Assembly: GCA_003696125.1 (NCBI GenBank)
Contig: RFHZ01000216.1
Coordinates: forward strand, 1-5,034
Origin: Nitrospinota bacterium
GTDB taxonomy: Bacteria > Tectomicrobia > Entotheonellia > J063
Direction of reading: 5' to 3'
DNA: 5,034 nt
Shown here one piece after another: positions 1 to 5,034 of this stretch (position 1 is its first letter; each line of letters begins with the position of its first letter). The notes beneath the pieces are model-generated. The model ran no database searches. It was not told the DNA's origin and saw only the letters and a program-made list of their open reading frames with translations. The translations under genes were made by a program, and so were the position numbers.

Positions 1-101
1 ATCTCTTCTGGAGTTTCGATTATTAGGGAGGCGAATTGTATTCAGGTTCGTAGCCAGCCGTTTTCCAGGGAATTGAGACAGGTCCCTTCATGAAACCCTA
101 T

Positions 102-131
102 TTGCAAAAAGGGGGTGGTGTGACGTATACT
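102..131 (+). promoter_or_regulatory. Possible sigma-70 promoter for the carbonic anhydrase-like gene
   Basis: A TTGCAA -35-like box (102-107, four of six consensus positions) and a TATACT -10-like box (126-131, five of six) are separated by 18 bases. The predicted transcript would start near 138, giving a leader of about 70 bases before the ATG at 207. It is the best promoter match I see upstream of this gene, but the -35 is weak. An upstream gene outside the window could also read through. Confidence 0.4.
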
Positions 132-159
132 CTCCTGCAGACACGGCATGAGAATCGGT

Positions 160-177
160 ACCGTCTTTGGGGACGGT
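160..177 (+). other. Small hairpin in the 5' leader of the carbonic anhydrase-like gene
   Basis: ACCGTC (160-165) and GACGGT (172-177) form a perfect 6-bp inverted repeat around a TTTGGG loop. It lies downstream of the predicted transcription start and ends 17 bases before the Shine-Dalgarno sequence (195-201). No T run follows, so it is not a classical terminator. It could stabilise the mRNA, serve as a short operator, or be chance. Confidence 0.35.
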
Positions 178-206
178 GAGCCATAAGTCAATAAAAGGAG
201 GCCTAT

Positions 207-740
207 ATGATTCGAGAGTTTAACGGCATTCGACCAAAGATCCATGAAACCGCCTTCATCGCCGAGACGGCCATGGTCATCGGAGAGGTGGAGATCGGCG
301 AGGAGTCGAGTGTCTGGTTTAATACCATCATCCGGGGGGATGTGGGCCTGATCCGGATCGGGAACCGGGTCAATATCCAGGATGGCTGCCTGCTCCATAA
401 CAATACCGGTGGTCCCTATCTCATCCTGGAGGATGAGGTGAGCCTGGGGCATTGCGTGGTGGCCCACGGCTGTACCCTGAAGCGACGCTCCCTCATCGGC
501 ATCGGTGCCATCGTGCTCGACGGCGCAGTGGTGGGGGAGGAGAGTATTGTCGCCGCCGGCACGCTGGTCCCCCCCGGCATGGAGATCCCTCCCCGCACCC
601 TGGTCATGGGCTCCCCGGCCAAAGTGAGACGGGAGATTACGGAACGCGACTATGAGCTCATCAGGCGGACCTATACCGAATACGCCAAACGAGGACAGGT
701 GTACAAGCGACTCGGTTTTGAGCGAGGCCAGGAGGGATGA
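207..740 (+). CDS. Gamma-class carbonic anhydrase-like protein (left-handed beta-helix)
   Basis: This 177-residue protein is a typical single-domain member of the gamma carbonic anhydrase / YrdA / CaiE family, expected to be a cytoplasmic trimer. It shows hexapeptide repeats of the left-handed beta-helix from about residue 10 to 140 (for example VIGEVEIGEES and SLIGIGAIVLDGAVVGEES). The three metal-ligand histidines are all present: H64 in the DGCLLHNN segment, and H82 and H87 in GHCVVAHGC. R43, D45, Q58 and D59 match Arg59, Asp61, Gln75 and Asp76 of the archaeal enzyme Cam. The C-terminal GSPAKVRR motif (135-142) is also typical. It lacks the acidic loop carrying the proton-shuttle glutamate of Cam, as most bacterial homologues do, so CO2 hydration activity is plausible but unproven. 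AAGGAGG (195-201), five bases before the ATG, supports the start. It lies upstream of the mutase operon, 99 bases from the mutase ATG, so a metabolic link is possible but not shown. Confidence 0.9.
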   Translation: MIREFNGIRPKIHETAFIAETAMVIGEVEIGEESSVWFNTIIRGDVGLIRIGNRVNIQDGCLLHNNTGGPYLILEDEVSLGHCVVAHGCTLKRRSLIGIGAIVLDGAVVGEESIVAAGTLVPPGMEIPPRTLVMGSPAKVRREITERDYELIRRTYTEYAKRGQVYKRLGFERGQEG

Positions 741-747
741 GGAGGAT

Positions 748-776
748 TTGACAGAAAACAGGAGACATGATATATT
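748..776 (+). promoter_or_regulatory. Strong sigma-70-type promoter for the acyl-CoA mutase operon
   Basis: A perfect TTGACA -35 box (748-753), an optimal 17-base spacer, and a TATATT -10 box (771-776, five of six consensus) sit in the gap after the stop codon of the preceding gene (740). The predicted start of transcription near 783 gives a leader of roughly 57 bases. This suggests the mutase-ligase genes can be expressed independently of the carbonic anhydrase-like gene. I found no clear operator palindrome next to it. Confidence 0.7.
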
Positions 777-822
777 TGCGGCCATCGAGGGATGCGGAGT
801 CAAATCGATGGACCTATCTGTG

Positions 823-831
823 GAGAAGGAG
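823..831 (+). promoter_or_regulatory. Ribosome binding site that fixes the mutase large-subunit start
   Basis: GAGAAGGAG ends eight bases before the ATG at 840. The upstream in-frame ATG at 792 has no properly spaced Shine-Dalgarno sequence: only GAGGG directly abuts it. The extra 16 residues from 792 resemble nothing in the family. The ATG at 840 is therefore preferred. Confidence 0.75.
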
Positions 832-839
832 CATGCACA

Positions 840-2543
840 ATGGGCGCGAGTGACCAGGGACTACCCCCTCCTCTTTCGGCCATGGCTGCGGCCAGGGCTG
901 ACTGGACAGAACGGGAGCTCAAGCAGGCACTGGAGCGTCTCCCGGAGCGTCAACCGGAGTTTAAAACCCTTTCCGGTTTGCCGGTGAAACGCCTGTACGG
1001 CCCGGAAGATGTCATAGAGCTCGATCCCGTAAACGATCTCGGCTTTCCCGGTCGCTATCCCTTTACCCGGGGACCTTACCCCACCATGTACCGCTCCCGA
1101 CCCTGGACCATGCGCCAGATCGCCGGTTATGGACAGGGGAAAGACACCAATGCCCGCCTGAAGTACCTGATCGCCCAGGGGCAGACCGGTATCTCCATCG
1201 ACTTCGATATGCCTACCCTCATGGGGTACGACTCTGATGATCCCCGCTCGCGGGGAGAGGTGGGCCGGGAAGGGGTGGCGGTCGATACGGTAGAGGATCT
1301 TGACGAGATCCTTGAGGGTATCGATATCGGCTCCATCAGCGTCTCCATGACCATCAATCCGACCGCCTGGATCCTCTTTGCCATGTACCTGGTCATCGCC
1401 GAACGGCGCGGTGTGCCCCCGGAAAAGCTCTCCGGTACCGTCCAGGCCGATATCTTAAAGGAGTATATTGCCCAGAAAGAGTGGATCTATCCCATCCCTG
1501 CCAGCATGCGTATCGTGCGTGATCTCATCATCTACAGCACGCAGCACCTTCCCCACTACAACCCGATCAACATCAGCGGCTACCATATCCGTGAAGCAGG
1601 AGCCAATGCCATTCAGGAGGCCGCCTTTACCCTGGCCAACGGGATCGCTTATGTGGAGGCGGTCTTAGAGAAAGGGATAGATGTCGATGCCTTTGCCCCG
1701 CGTCTCGCCTTCTACTTCATCGCCGAGCGGGATTTCTTTGAAGAGATAGCCAAGTTCCGGGCAGCACGCCGGGTCTGGGCCAGGATCATGAAAGAACGCT
1801 TTCATGCCCGGAAGGCGGAGTCGATGCGCCTCCGCTTCCACTGCCAGACGGCCGGCTCGAGTCTCACCGCCAGGGAACCGCTCAACAACATCGCCCGGAC
1901 CACACTACAGGCCCTCTCCGCCGTGTTAGGTGGGGCACAGAGCCTGCATACCAACGGGATGGATGAAGCCCTGGCCATCCCCTCGGAGCTGGCGATGAAG
2001 GTCGCCCTGCGTACCCAGCAGATCCTCCTGGACGAAGCAGGGGTGGCCAATACCATCGATCCGCTGGCCGGTAGCTACTTTGTCGAGTCCCTGACCAATC
2101 AGGTTGAGGAGGGGATCTGGCAATACATCCACCGCATCGATGAGCTGGGTGGGGCGGTAGCAGCAGCAGAGCAGAACTTCTTCCAGGCCGAGCTGGCCGA
2201 GACCGCTTACCGCTACCAGCAGCAGGCAGAGCGGGGAGAACTGGTGCGGGTCGGGGTGAATAAATACGTAGACCCCCAGCAGTCCAGCGAACTCCCCTTC
2301 ACCCTGCATCAGGTCGATCCGGCCGTGGAAGAGCGGCAGAAGAAACGGCTGGCAGAGATCAAGGCAAAACGGGATCGACACAAGGTGGAGCATTGCCTGC
2401 AAACCCTGGCCGCAGTGGCCCGCACCGATGAGAACCTCATCCCTCCCACCATCGAAGCGGTCAAGGCACACGCAACCCTGGGAGAGATCGTCAACACGCT
2501 CAAGGATGTCTTCGGTACCTATGTCGAGAAGCCGGTTTTTTAG
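840..2543 (+). CDS. hcmA: B12-dependent acyl-CoA mutase large subunit, 2-hydroxyisobutyryl-CoA mutase-like
   Basis: This 567-residue protein is the substrate-binding TIM-barrel chain of a split adenosylcobalamin-dependent mutase. Its length fits stand-alone large subunits (about 550-570 residues) and it has no B12 domain of its own. The family core is clear: [11 protein letters not shown] (80-90), the FDMPT..GYDSD segment, [11 protein letters not shown] (199-209), and NISGYH with His249, equivalent to catalytic His244 of Propionibacterium methylmalonyl-CoA mutase. Aligned to that enzyme, substrate-binding Tyr89 is Ile94 and carboxylate-binding Arg207 is Gln212. Methylmalonyl-CoA mutase needs both. 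Isobutyryl-CoA mutase has Phe and Gln, and 2-hydroxyisobutyryl-CoA mutase has Ile and Gln. I infer an HcmA-type enzyme that interconverts 2-hydroxyisobutyryl-CoA and 3-hydroxybutyryl-CoA, or a close relative such as a pivalyl-CoA-type mutase. The family is certain and the substrate is inferred. The ATG at 840 is chosen over one at 792 on ribosome-site grounds. The small subunit follows after 10 bases. Confidence 0.9.
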   Translation: MGASDQGLPPPLSAMAAARADWTERELKQALERLPERQPEFKTLSGLPVKRLYGPEDVIELDPVNDLGFPGRYPFTRGPYPTMYRSRPWTMRQIAGYGQGKDTNARLKYLIAQGQTGISIDFDMPTLMGYDSDDPRSRGEVGREGVAVDTVEDLDEILEGIDIGSISVSMTINPTAWILFAMYLVIAERRGVPPEKLSGTVQADILKEYIAQKEWIYPIPASMRIVRDLIIYSTQHLPHYNPINISGYHIREAGANAIQEAAFTLANGIAYVEAVLEKGIDVDAFAPRLAFYFIAERDFFEEIAKFRAARRVWARIMKERFHARKAESMRLRFHCQTAGSSLTAREPLNNIARTTLQALSAVLGGAQSLHTNGMDEALAIPSELAMKVALRTQQILLDEAGVANTIDPLAGSYFVESLTNQVEEGIWQYIHRIDELGGAVAAAEQNFFQAELAETAYRYQQQAERGELVRVGVNKYVDPQQSSELPFTLHQVDPAVEERQKKRLAEIKAKRDRHKVEHCLQTLAAVARTDENLIPPTIEAVKAHATLGEIVNTLKDVFGTYVEKPVF

Positions 2544-2553
2544 GGGAGAGAGG

Positions 2554-2970
2554 ATGGCACAGCGGAGAGTTCGTATTCTGATGGCAAAGGTTGGTCTGGA
2601 CGGTCATGACCGTGGAGTCAAGGTGGTGGCTCGTGCCCTGCGCGATGCCGGTTTTGAGGTCATCTATACCGGTCTCCATCGCACCCCGGAAGATGTGGCC
2701 GAGGCAGCGGTGCAGGAGGATGTCGATCTGATCGGTGTCAGCATCCTCTCCGGCGCTCACATGGCCCTCATTCCCCCCTTGCTGGACCGGTTGCGGGCCA
2801 ACGATGCCGCCGACATCAGGGTGGTGGTCGGTGGGGTCATCCCGCAGGAGGATCAACAGAAGCTCCTGGACCTGGGGGTTGCTGCCGTCTTCGATCAGGA
2901 GACGACCACGGCGGAGATCATCCGGTGGATTCGCCAGGAGATCGGCGATACCGCCACCCTCTCGGTATAG
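2554..2970 (+). CDS. hcmB: B12-binding small subunit of the acyl-CoA mutase (HcmB-like)
   Basis: This 138-residue protein is the cobalamin-binding Rossmann-like partner of the preceding large subunit. It carries the base-off/His-on signature DxHxxG (D16, H18, G21), with His18 as the lower axial cobalt ligand. The SxL element (S63-L65 in GVSILSG) and the GG pair (G93-G94 in VVVGGVIP) follow at the usual spacings. The length matches stand-alone B12 subunits of split mutases (about 130-145 residues). In the last loop, where methylmalonyl-CoA mutases read VFGPGT, this protein reads VFDQET. Glu116 then falls at the position of the Asp that positions the substrate hydroxyl in HcmB of Aquincola tertiaricarbonis. 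That alignment is from memory and could be off by one or two residues, and Asp114 is also nearby. GGGGAGAGAGG directly precedes the ATG. A longer in-frame start at 2428 overlaps the large subunit and is rejected. The ligase gene follows after 11 bases. Confidence 0.92.
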   Translation: MAQRRVRILMAKVGLDGHDRGVKVVARALRDAGFEVIYTGLHRTPEDVAEAAVQEDVDLIGVSILSGAHMALIPPLLDRLRANDAADIRVVVGGVIPQEDQQKLLDLGVAAVFDQETTTAEIIRWIRQEIGDTATLSV

Positions 2971-2981
2971 GGGGAAAGGTG

Positions 2982-4409
2982 ATGGATTTCCAGCACTGGC
3001 CACCGGTCTACGATGAGCACTACTTCCCCGCTCCGTCCCAGCGTTACTGGTTTCCGCACATCGAAACCATGGATCCGGCGGAACGCGAGACCCTGATCCT
3101 GCGAAAACTGCAGGCCATAGTGCGCTGGGCCTGGGAACACTCCCCCTTCTACCGGCAGAAATGGGAAGGGGCAGGGGTGCATCCCGATCATCTACGCACC
3201 CTGGACGACCTGCACCGCTTCCCGGTCGTGACCAAAGCAGAGCTGCGACGCGAGCAGGCCGAACATCCCCCCTTCGGACGCTATCTCTGTGTGGATCGTT
3301 CTGAAATTATCCGCATCCATGGGACCTCAGGGACGACCGGGAAACCGACCGTCTTTGCCATTGGCCGGGATGACTGGCGCCGTATCGCCAATGCCCATGC
3401 CCGCATCATGTGGGGGATGGGACTGCGTCCCACAGACACCATCTTCATCGCCTCCTTTTTCAGTCTGTACCTGGGGAGCTGGGGGGTGCTGGTGGGAGGG
3501 GAACGGCTCCAGGCCACCTGCTTCCCCTTTGGTGCCGGGGTGCCGGGACAGACGGCTATGGCGGTCCGCTGGTTGCGCGAGATGCGACCGACCGCCTTCT
3601 ACAGCACGCCCTCCTATGCCCTCCACCTGGCCGAAGTCGCTGCCGAGGAGCAGATCGATCCGCGCGATTTCGGTTTTCGTCTCATGTTCTTCTCCGGAGA
3701 GCCGGGGGCAGGGATTCCGGCCACCAAACGGAAGATCGAGGAGATCTTTGGCGCCCGGTGTGTCGACAGCGGGAGCATGGCGGAAATGACCCCCTGGATG
3801 TCCAATGCCGAGTGCGCCTTTCGGCACGGGATGCATCTCTGGCAGGATCTGGTCTACTGTGAGGTCTGCGATCCGCAGACGTTTGAGCCTGTTCCCTTTG
3901 GCCGCGAAGGGACCCCGGTCTACACACACCTGGAGCGCACCTCGCAGCCGATGATCAGGCTCCTCTCCGGCGATCTGACGCGCTGGGTGAACGAGCCGTG
4001 CGAGTGTGGTCGCACCTATCCCCGTCTCCCCTATGGCATCTATGGACGCATCGACGATATGTTCATCGTACGGGGTGAAAACATCTATCCGAGCGCCATC
4101 GAGGATACCCTGCGGCCGATGGAGGGATTTGGGGGAGAGTTTCAGATCATTATCGACCGGGAAAAGGCGATGGATAAGCTGGTGATCCGGGTGGAGTACA
4201 GTGAAGAGTGGGCGCAACAGGCGAAGATCACACCCGGAACGCTGGACCAGTTGCAAGACCAGATGGCCAAACGCCTGCGCAGCGTGATCGGGGTCTGGCC
4301 GGTCATCAAGCTGGAACCTCCCGGCACCTTACCCCGGACCGAGTTTAAAGCCAGGCGCGTCGTCGATAACCGCCAGCTCTACGAGGCGCTTGTGGAGCCG
4401 TCTTCCTGA
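2982..4409 (+). CDS. Phenylacetate-CoA ligase-family acyl-CoA synthetase (probable 2-hydroxyisobutyrate-CoA ligase type)
   Basis: This 475-residue, AMP-forming acid-CoA ligase belongs to the PaaK branch of the adenylate-forming superfamily and is cytoplasmic. Visible motifs are the ATP phosphate loop IHGTSGTTGKPT (112-123), the LSGDLTR segment with Asp331, the hinge region GRIDDMFIVRGENIYP (355-370), and a C-terminal PRTEFKARRV with Lys456 as the likely catalytic lysine. The region usually reading D-x-YG-x-x-E in PaaK is DSGSMAE (262-268), so the aromatic residue is replaced, which suggests a different acid pocket. C278, H285, C340 and C342 could form a structural zinc site, as suspected in some PaaK-like proteins; this is inference. 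In known 2-hydroxyisobutyrate operons a PaaK-like ligase of similar size (Hcl) accompanies hcmA and hcmB, so the same role is likely here: making the mutase substrate from the free acid. The ATG at 2982 follows GGGGAAAGG closely; a GTG sits just before it at 2979. A longer start at 2925 lies inside the previous gene and is rejected. Confidence 0.88.
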   Translation: MDFQHWPPVYDEHYFPAPSQRYWFPHIETMDPAERETLILRKLQAIVRWAWEHSPFYRQKWEGAGVHPDHLRTLDDLHRFPVVTKAELRREQAEHPPFGRYLCVDRSEIIRIHGTSGTTGKPTVFAIGRDDWRRIANAHARIMWGMGLRPTDTIFIASFFSLYLGSWGVLVGGERLQATCFPFGAGVPGQTAMAVRWLREMRPTAFYSTPSYALHLAEVAAEEQIDPRDFGFRLMFFSGEPGAGIPATKRKIEEIFGARCVDSGSMAEMTPWMSNAECAFRHGMHLWQDLVYCEVCDPQTFEPVPFGREGTPVYTHLERTSQPMIRLLSGDLTRWVNEPCECGRTYPRLPYGIYGRIDDMFIVRGENIYPSAIEDTLRPMEGFGGEFQIIIDREKAMDKLVIRVEYSEEWAQQAKITPGTLDQLQDQMAKRLRSVIGVWPVIKLEPPGTLPRTEFKARRVVDNRQLYEALVEPSS

Positions 4410-4414
4410 TCTGC

Positions 4415-4435
4415 AAGGTGGATGCGGCCCACCTT
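4415..4435 (+). terminator. Hairpin just after the ligase gene, possible weak terminator
   Basis: AAGGTGG (4415-4421) and CCACCTT (4429-4435) form a perfect 7-bp stem with a 7-base loop, starting five bases after the ligase stop codon. No T run follows on the + strand, so it is not a standard intrinsic terminator. It may mark the 3' end of the operon mRNA, protect it from exonucleases, or act together with Rho. Confidence 0.4.
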
Positions 4436-4447
4436 ACACCGGCAAAG

Positions 4448-4476
4448 TTGACAGAACCACCTTCTTCGAGTATGCT
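4448..4476 (+). promoter_or_regulatory. Sigma-70-type promoter for the secreted-protein gene
   Basis: TTGACA (4448-4453, perfect -35) is followed after exactly 17 bases by TATGCT (4471-4476, four of six matches to TATAAT). It lies downstream of the ligase hairpin, and predicts a transcript starting near 4483 with a leader of about 120 bases. The bases TTGACAGAA are identical to those at the -35 of the mutase operon promoter. Confidence 0.6.
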
Positions 4477-4483
4477 ATCCAGT

Positions 4484-4604
4484 AAGAGGGGAATAAGGTA
4501 TTTTTCATGCCAAGGAGGTGATGTTTACTCGTTACCGTCGGGAAGGTAAGCAGGTGAAGATGAGGAAGGCGTGTGGCTTTCACCAAAACAGAAAGGAGGA
4601 GAAT
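4484..4604 (+). promoter_or_regulatory. Long 5' leader with an unused strong ribosome-site sequence
   Basis: The predicted leader holds AAGGAGGTGA (4512-4521), a perfect 10-base complement to the 16S 3' end. It runs straight into an ATG at 4521, with no spacing for that ATG. A 5-bp stem TTACC/GGTAA (4532-4536 with 4545-4549) and a 6-bp stem GGTGAA/TTCACC (4553-4558 with 4579-4584) are possible. I recognise no known riboswitch. The real start probably uses AAAGGAGG at 4592-4599, five bases before the ATG at 4605. Confidence 0.3.
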
Positions 4605-5034
4605 ATGAAGAGACTGTTTTGGATCACGGTATTGGCGCTGGGAATACTCTCCGTAGGCTGGAGTGGTGCTTTTGCAGGTACAGCCTGCCTTGATGCTGTT
4701 ACTGCTTGTAATGACATAAAGATTCTGTTCAAGGGTACCGGCGATCCAAAAATCCTCACTCTCAATGGATGGGAGTATGGGTGTAATCGGACAGACCGTA
4801 TGATCTATGGTACAATGAGAGTCGAGGGGAACACCGCTTCGATAAACTACACAAAGAGTGGGCTACTTGGTAGCGGTGGCAACTTTGATGCAACCTATGT
4901 GGCGATTATCGATCTCACCACCAACTCAGGGCCGTATACTTTTACGCAAACCGGTGGGGGCGCTACCGGCGGGAGTGGGACATATAATGTGATCGCCTGC
5001 CCGCCATCTGCCAGCAGTGCGGACCGGTTTGTAG
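4605..5034 (+). CDS. Secreted protein of unknown function, 3' end outside window
   Basis: I do not recognise this family. The frame is open for 143 codons to the window edge without a stop, so the gene is incomplete. It begins with a clear Sec signal peptide: MKR, a hydrophobic stretch from about residue 4 to 19, and a probable signal peptidase I site after AFA (residue 24). No lipobox is present. The mature part is rich in Gly, Thr, Ser, Asn and Tyr, with alternating hydrophobic stretches that suggest beta-strands. It has four cysteines (28, 35, 60, 132) that could form disulfides outside the cytoplasm. The segment from about 109 to 125 is very Gly/Thr-rich. The coding sequence looks more A+T-rich than the upstream operon. 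It has its own ribosome site (AAAGGAGG, 4592-4599) and a predicted promoter, so it is probably not part of the mutase operon. In-frame starts at 4521 and 4560 would add a basic extension before the signal peptide and are less likely. Confidence 0.75.
   Translation, partial: MKRLFWITVLALGILSVGWSGAFAGTACLDAVTACNDIKILFKGTGDPKILTLNGWEYGCNRTDRMIYGTMRVEGNTASINYTKSGLLGSGGNFDATYVAIIDLTTNSGPYTFTQTGGGATGGSGTYNVIACPPSASSADRFV

Noticed and set aside
33-43. Short inverted repeat GAAT-TGT-ATTC
   Set aside because: Only four paired bases; expected often by chance and not placed near a convincing promoter element.
1-93. A + frame open from the window edge to a TGA at 91-93, possibly the tail of an upstream gene
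   Set aside because: About 30 codons with no recognisable motif. A second frame is also open to 76, so nothing favours either as coding.
42-803. A 253-codon open frame on the minus strand across the carbonic anhydrase-like gene
   Set aside because: It is antisense to a gene with clear catalytic motifs. Its translation is low-complexity and family-less, which is typical of shadow frames in G+C-rich DNA.
767-853. A 28-codon ORF after GGAG in the mutase leader, overlapping the mutase start by 14 bases
   Set aside because: It could be a leader peptide, but its ATG lies upstream of the predicted transcription start (about 783), so it would not be on the main transcript.
652-987. A 111-codon + frame bridging the carbonic anhydrase-like gene and the mutase start
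   Set aside because: It has no suitable ribosome site, overlaps both real genes, and gives a translation with no family resemblance.
1926-2471. A 181-codon minus-strand open frame inside the mutase large subunit
   Set aside because: The + strand is highly conserved mutase sequence here. The antisense frame looks like a composition artefact.
3327-4256. A 309-codon minus-strand open frame inside the ligase gene
   Set aside because: The + strand encodes well-conserved ligase motifs over the whole span. The antisense product shows no recognisable domain.

Overview
The window is bacterial DNA, moderately G+C-rich. It has canonical AGGAGG-type ribosome sites and sigma-70-like promoters, and all five genes are on the + strand. 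Nothing in it fixes the taxon. The organism is probably a free-living or environmental bacterium with coenzyme B12-dependent acyl-CoA metabolism.

Layout: positions 1-206 are a leader with a plausible promoter and a small hairpin, leading into a gamma-class carbonic anhydrase-like protein (207-740). A very good sigma-70 promoter (TTGACA, 17-base spacer, TATATT) lies in the 99-base gap before the next start. It precedes a tight three-gene cluster: the large subunit of a B12-dependent acyl-CoA mutase (840-2543), its separate B12-binding small subunit (2554-2970), and a phenylacetate-CoA ligase-like acyl-CoA synthetase (2982-4409). The gaps within the cluster are only 10 and 11 bases, so it should be one operon. 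A hairpin follows it, then a second TTGACA promoter and a leader, then the 5' part of a secreted protein of unknown function (4605 to beyond the window end).

Main reading: automatic annotation would probably call the mutase 'methylmalonyl-CoA mutase'. The sequence argues against that. The substrate-binding Tyr89 and Arg207 of Propionibacterium methylmalonyl-CoA mutase are replaced by Ile94 and Gln212. This Ile/Gln pair is the signature of 2-hydroxyisobutyryl-CoA mutase (HcmAB). The small subunit has an acidic residue, Glu116, about where HcmB has its substrate-positioning Asp. The adjacent ligase is of the type that makes 2-hydroxyisobutyryl-CoA in known Hcm operons. The cluster can therefore be read as a route that activates a branched (hydroxy)acid to its CoA ester and then rearranges it to a linear 3-hydroxyacyl-CoA that can enter beta-oxidation. 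The Glu-for-Asp change may mark a subtype with altered substrate or stereochemical preference. The MeaB-type GTPase chaperone often found with such mutases is not in the window.
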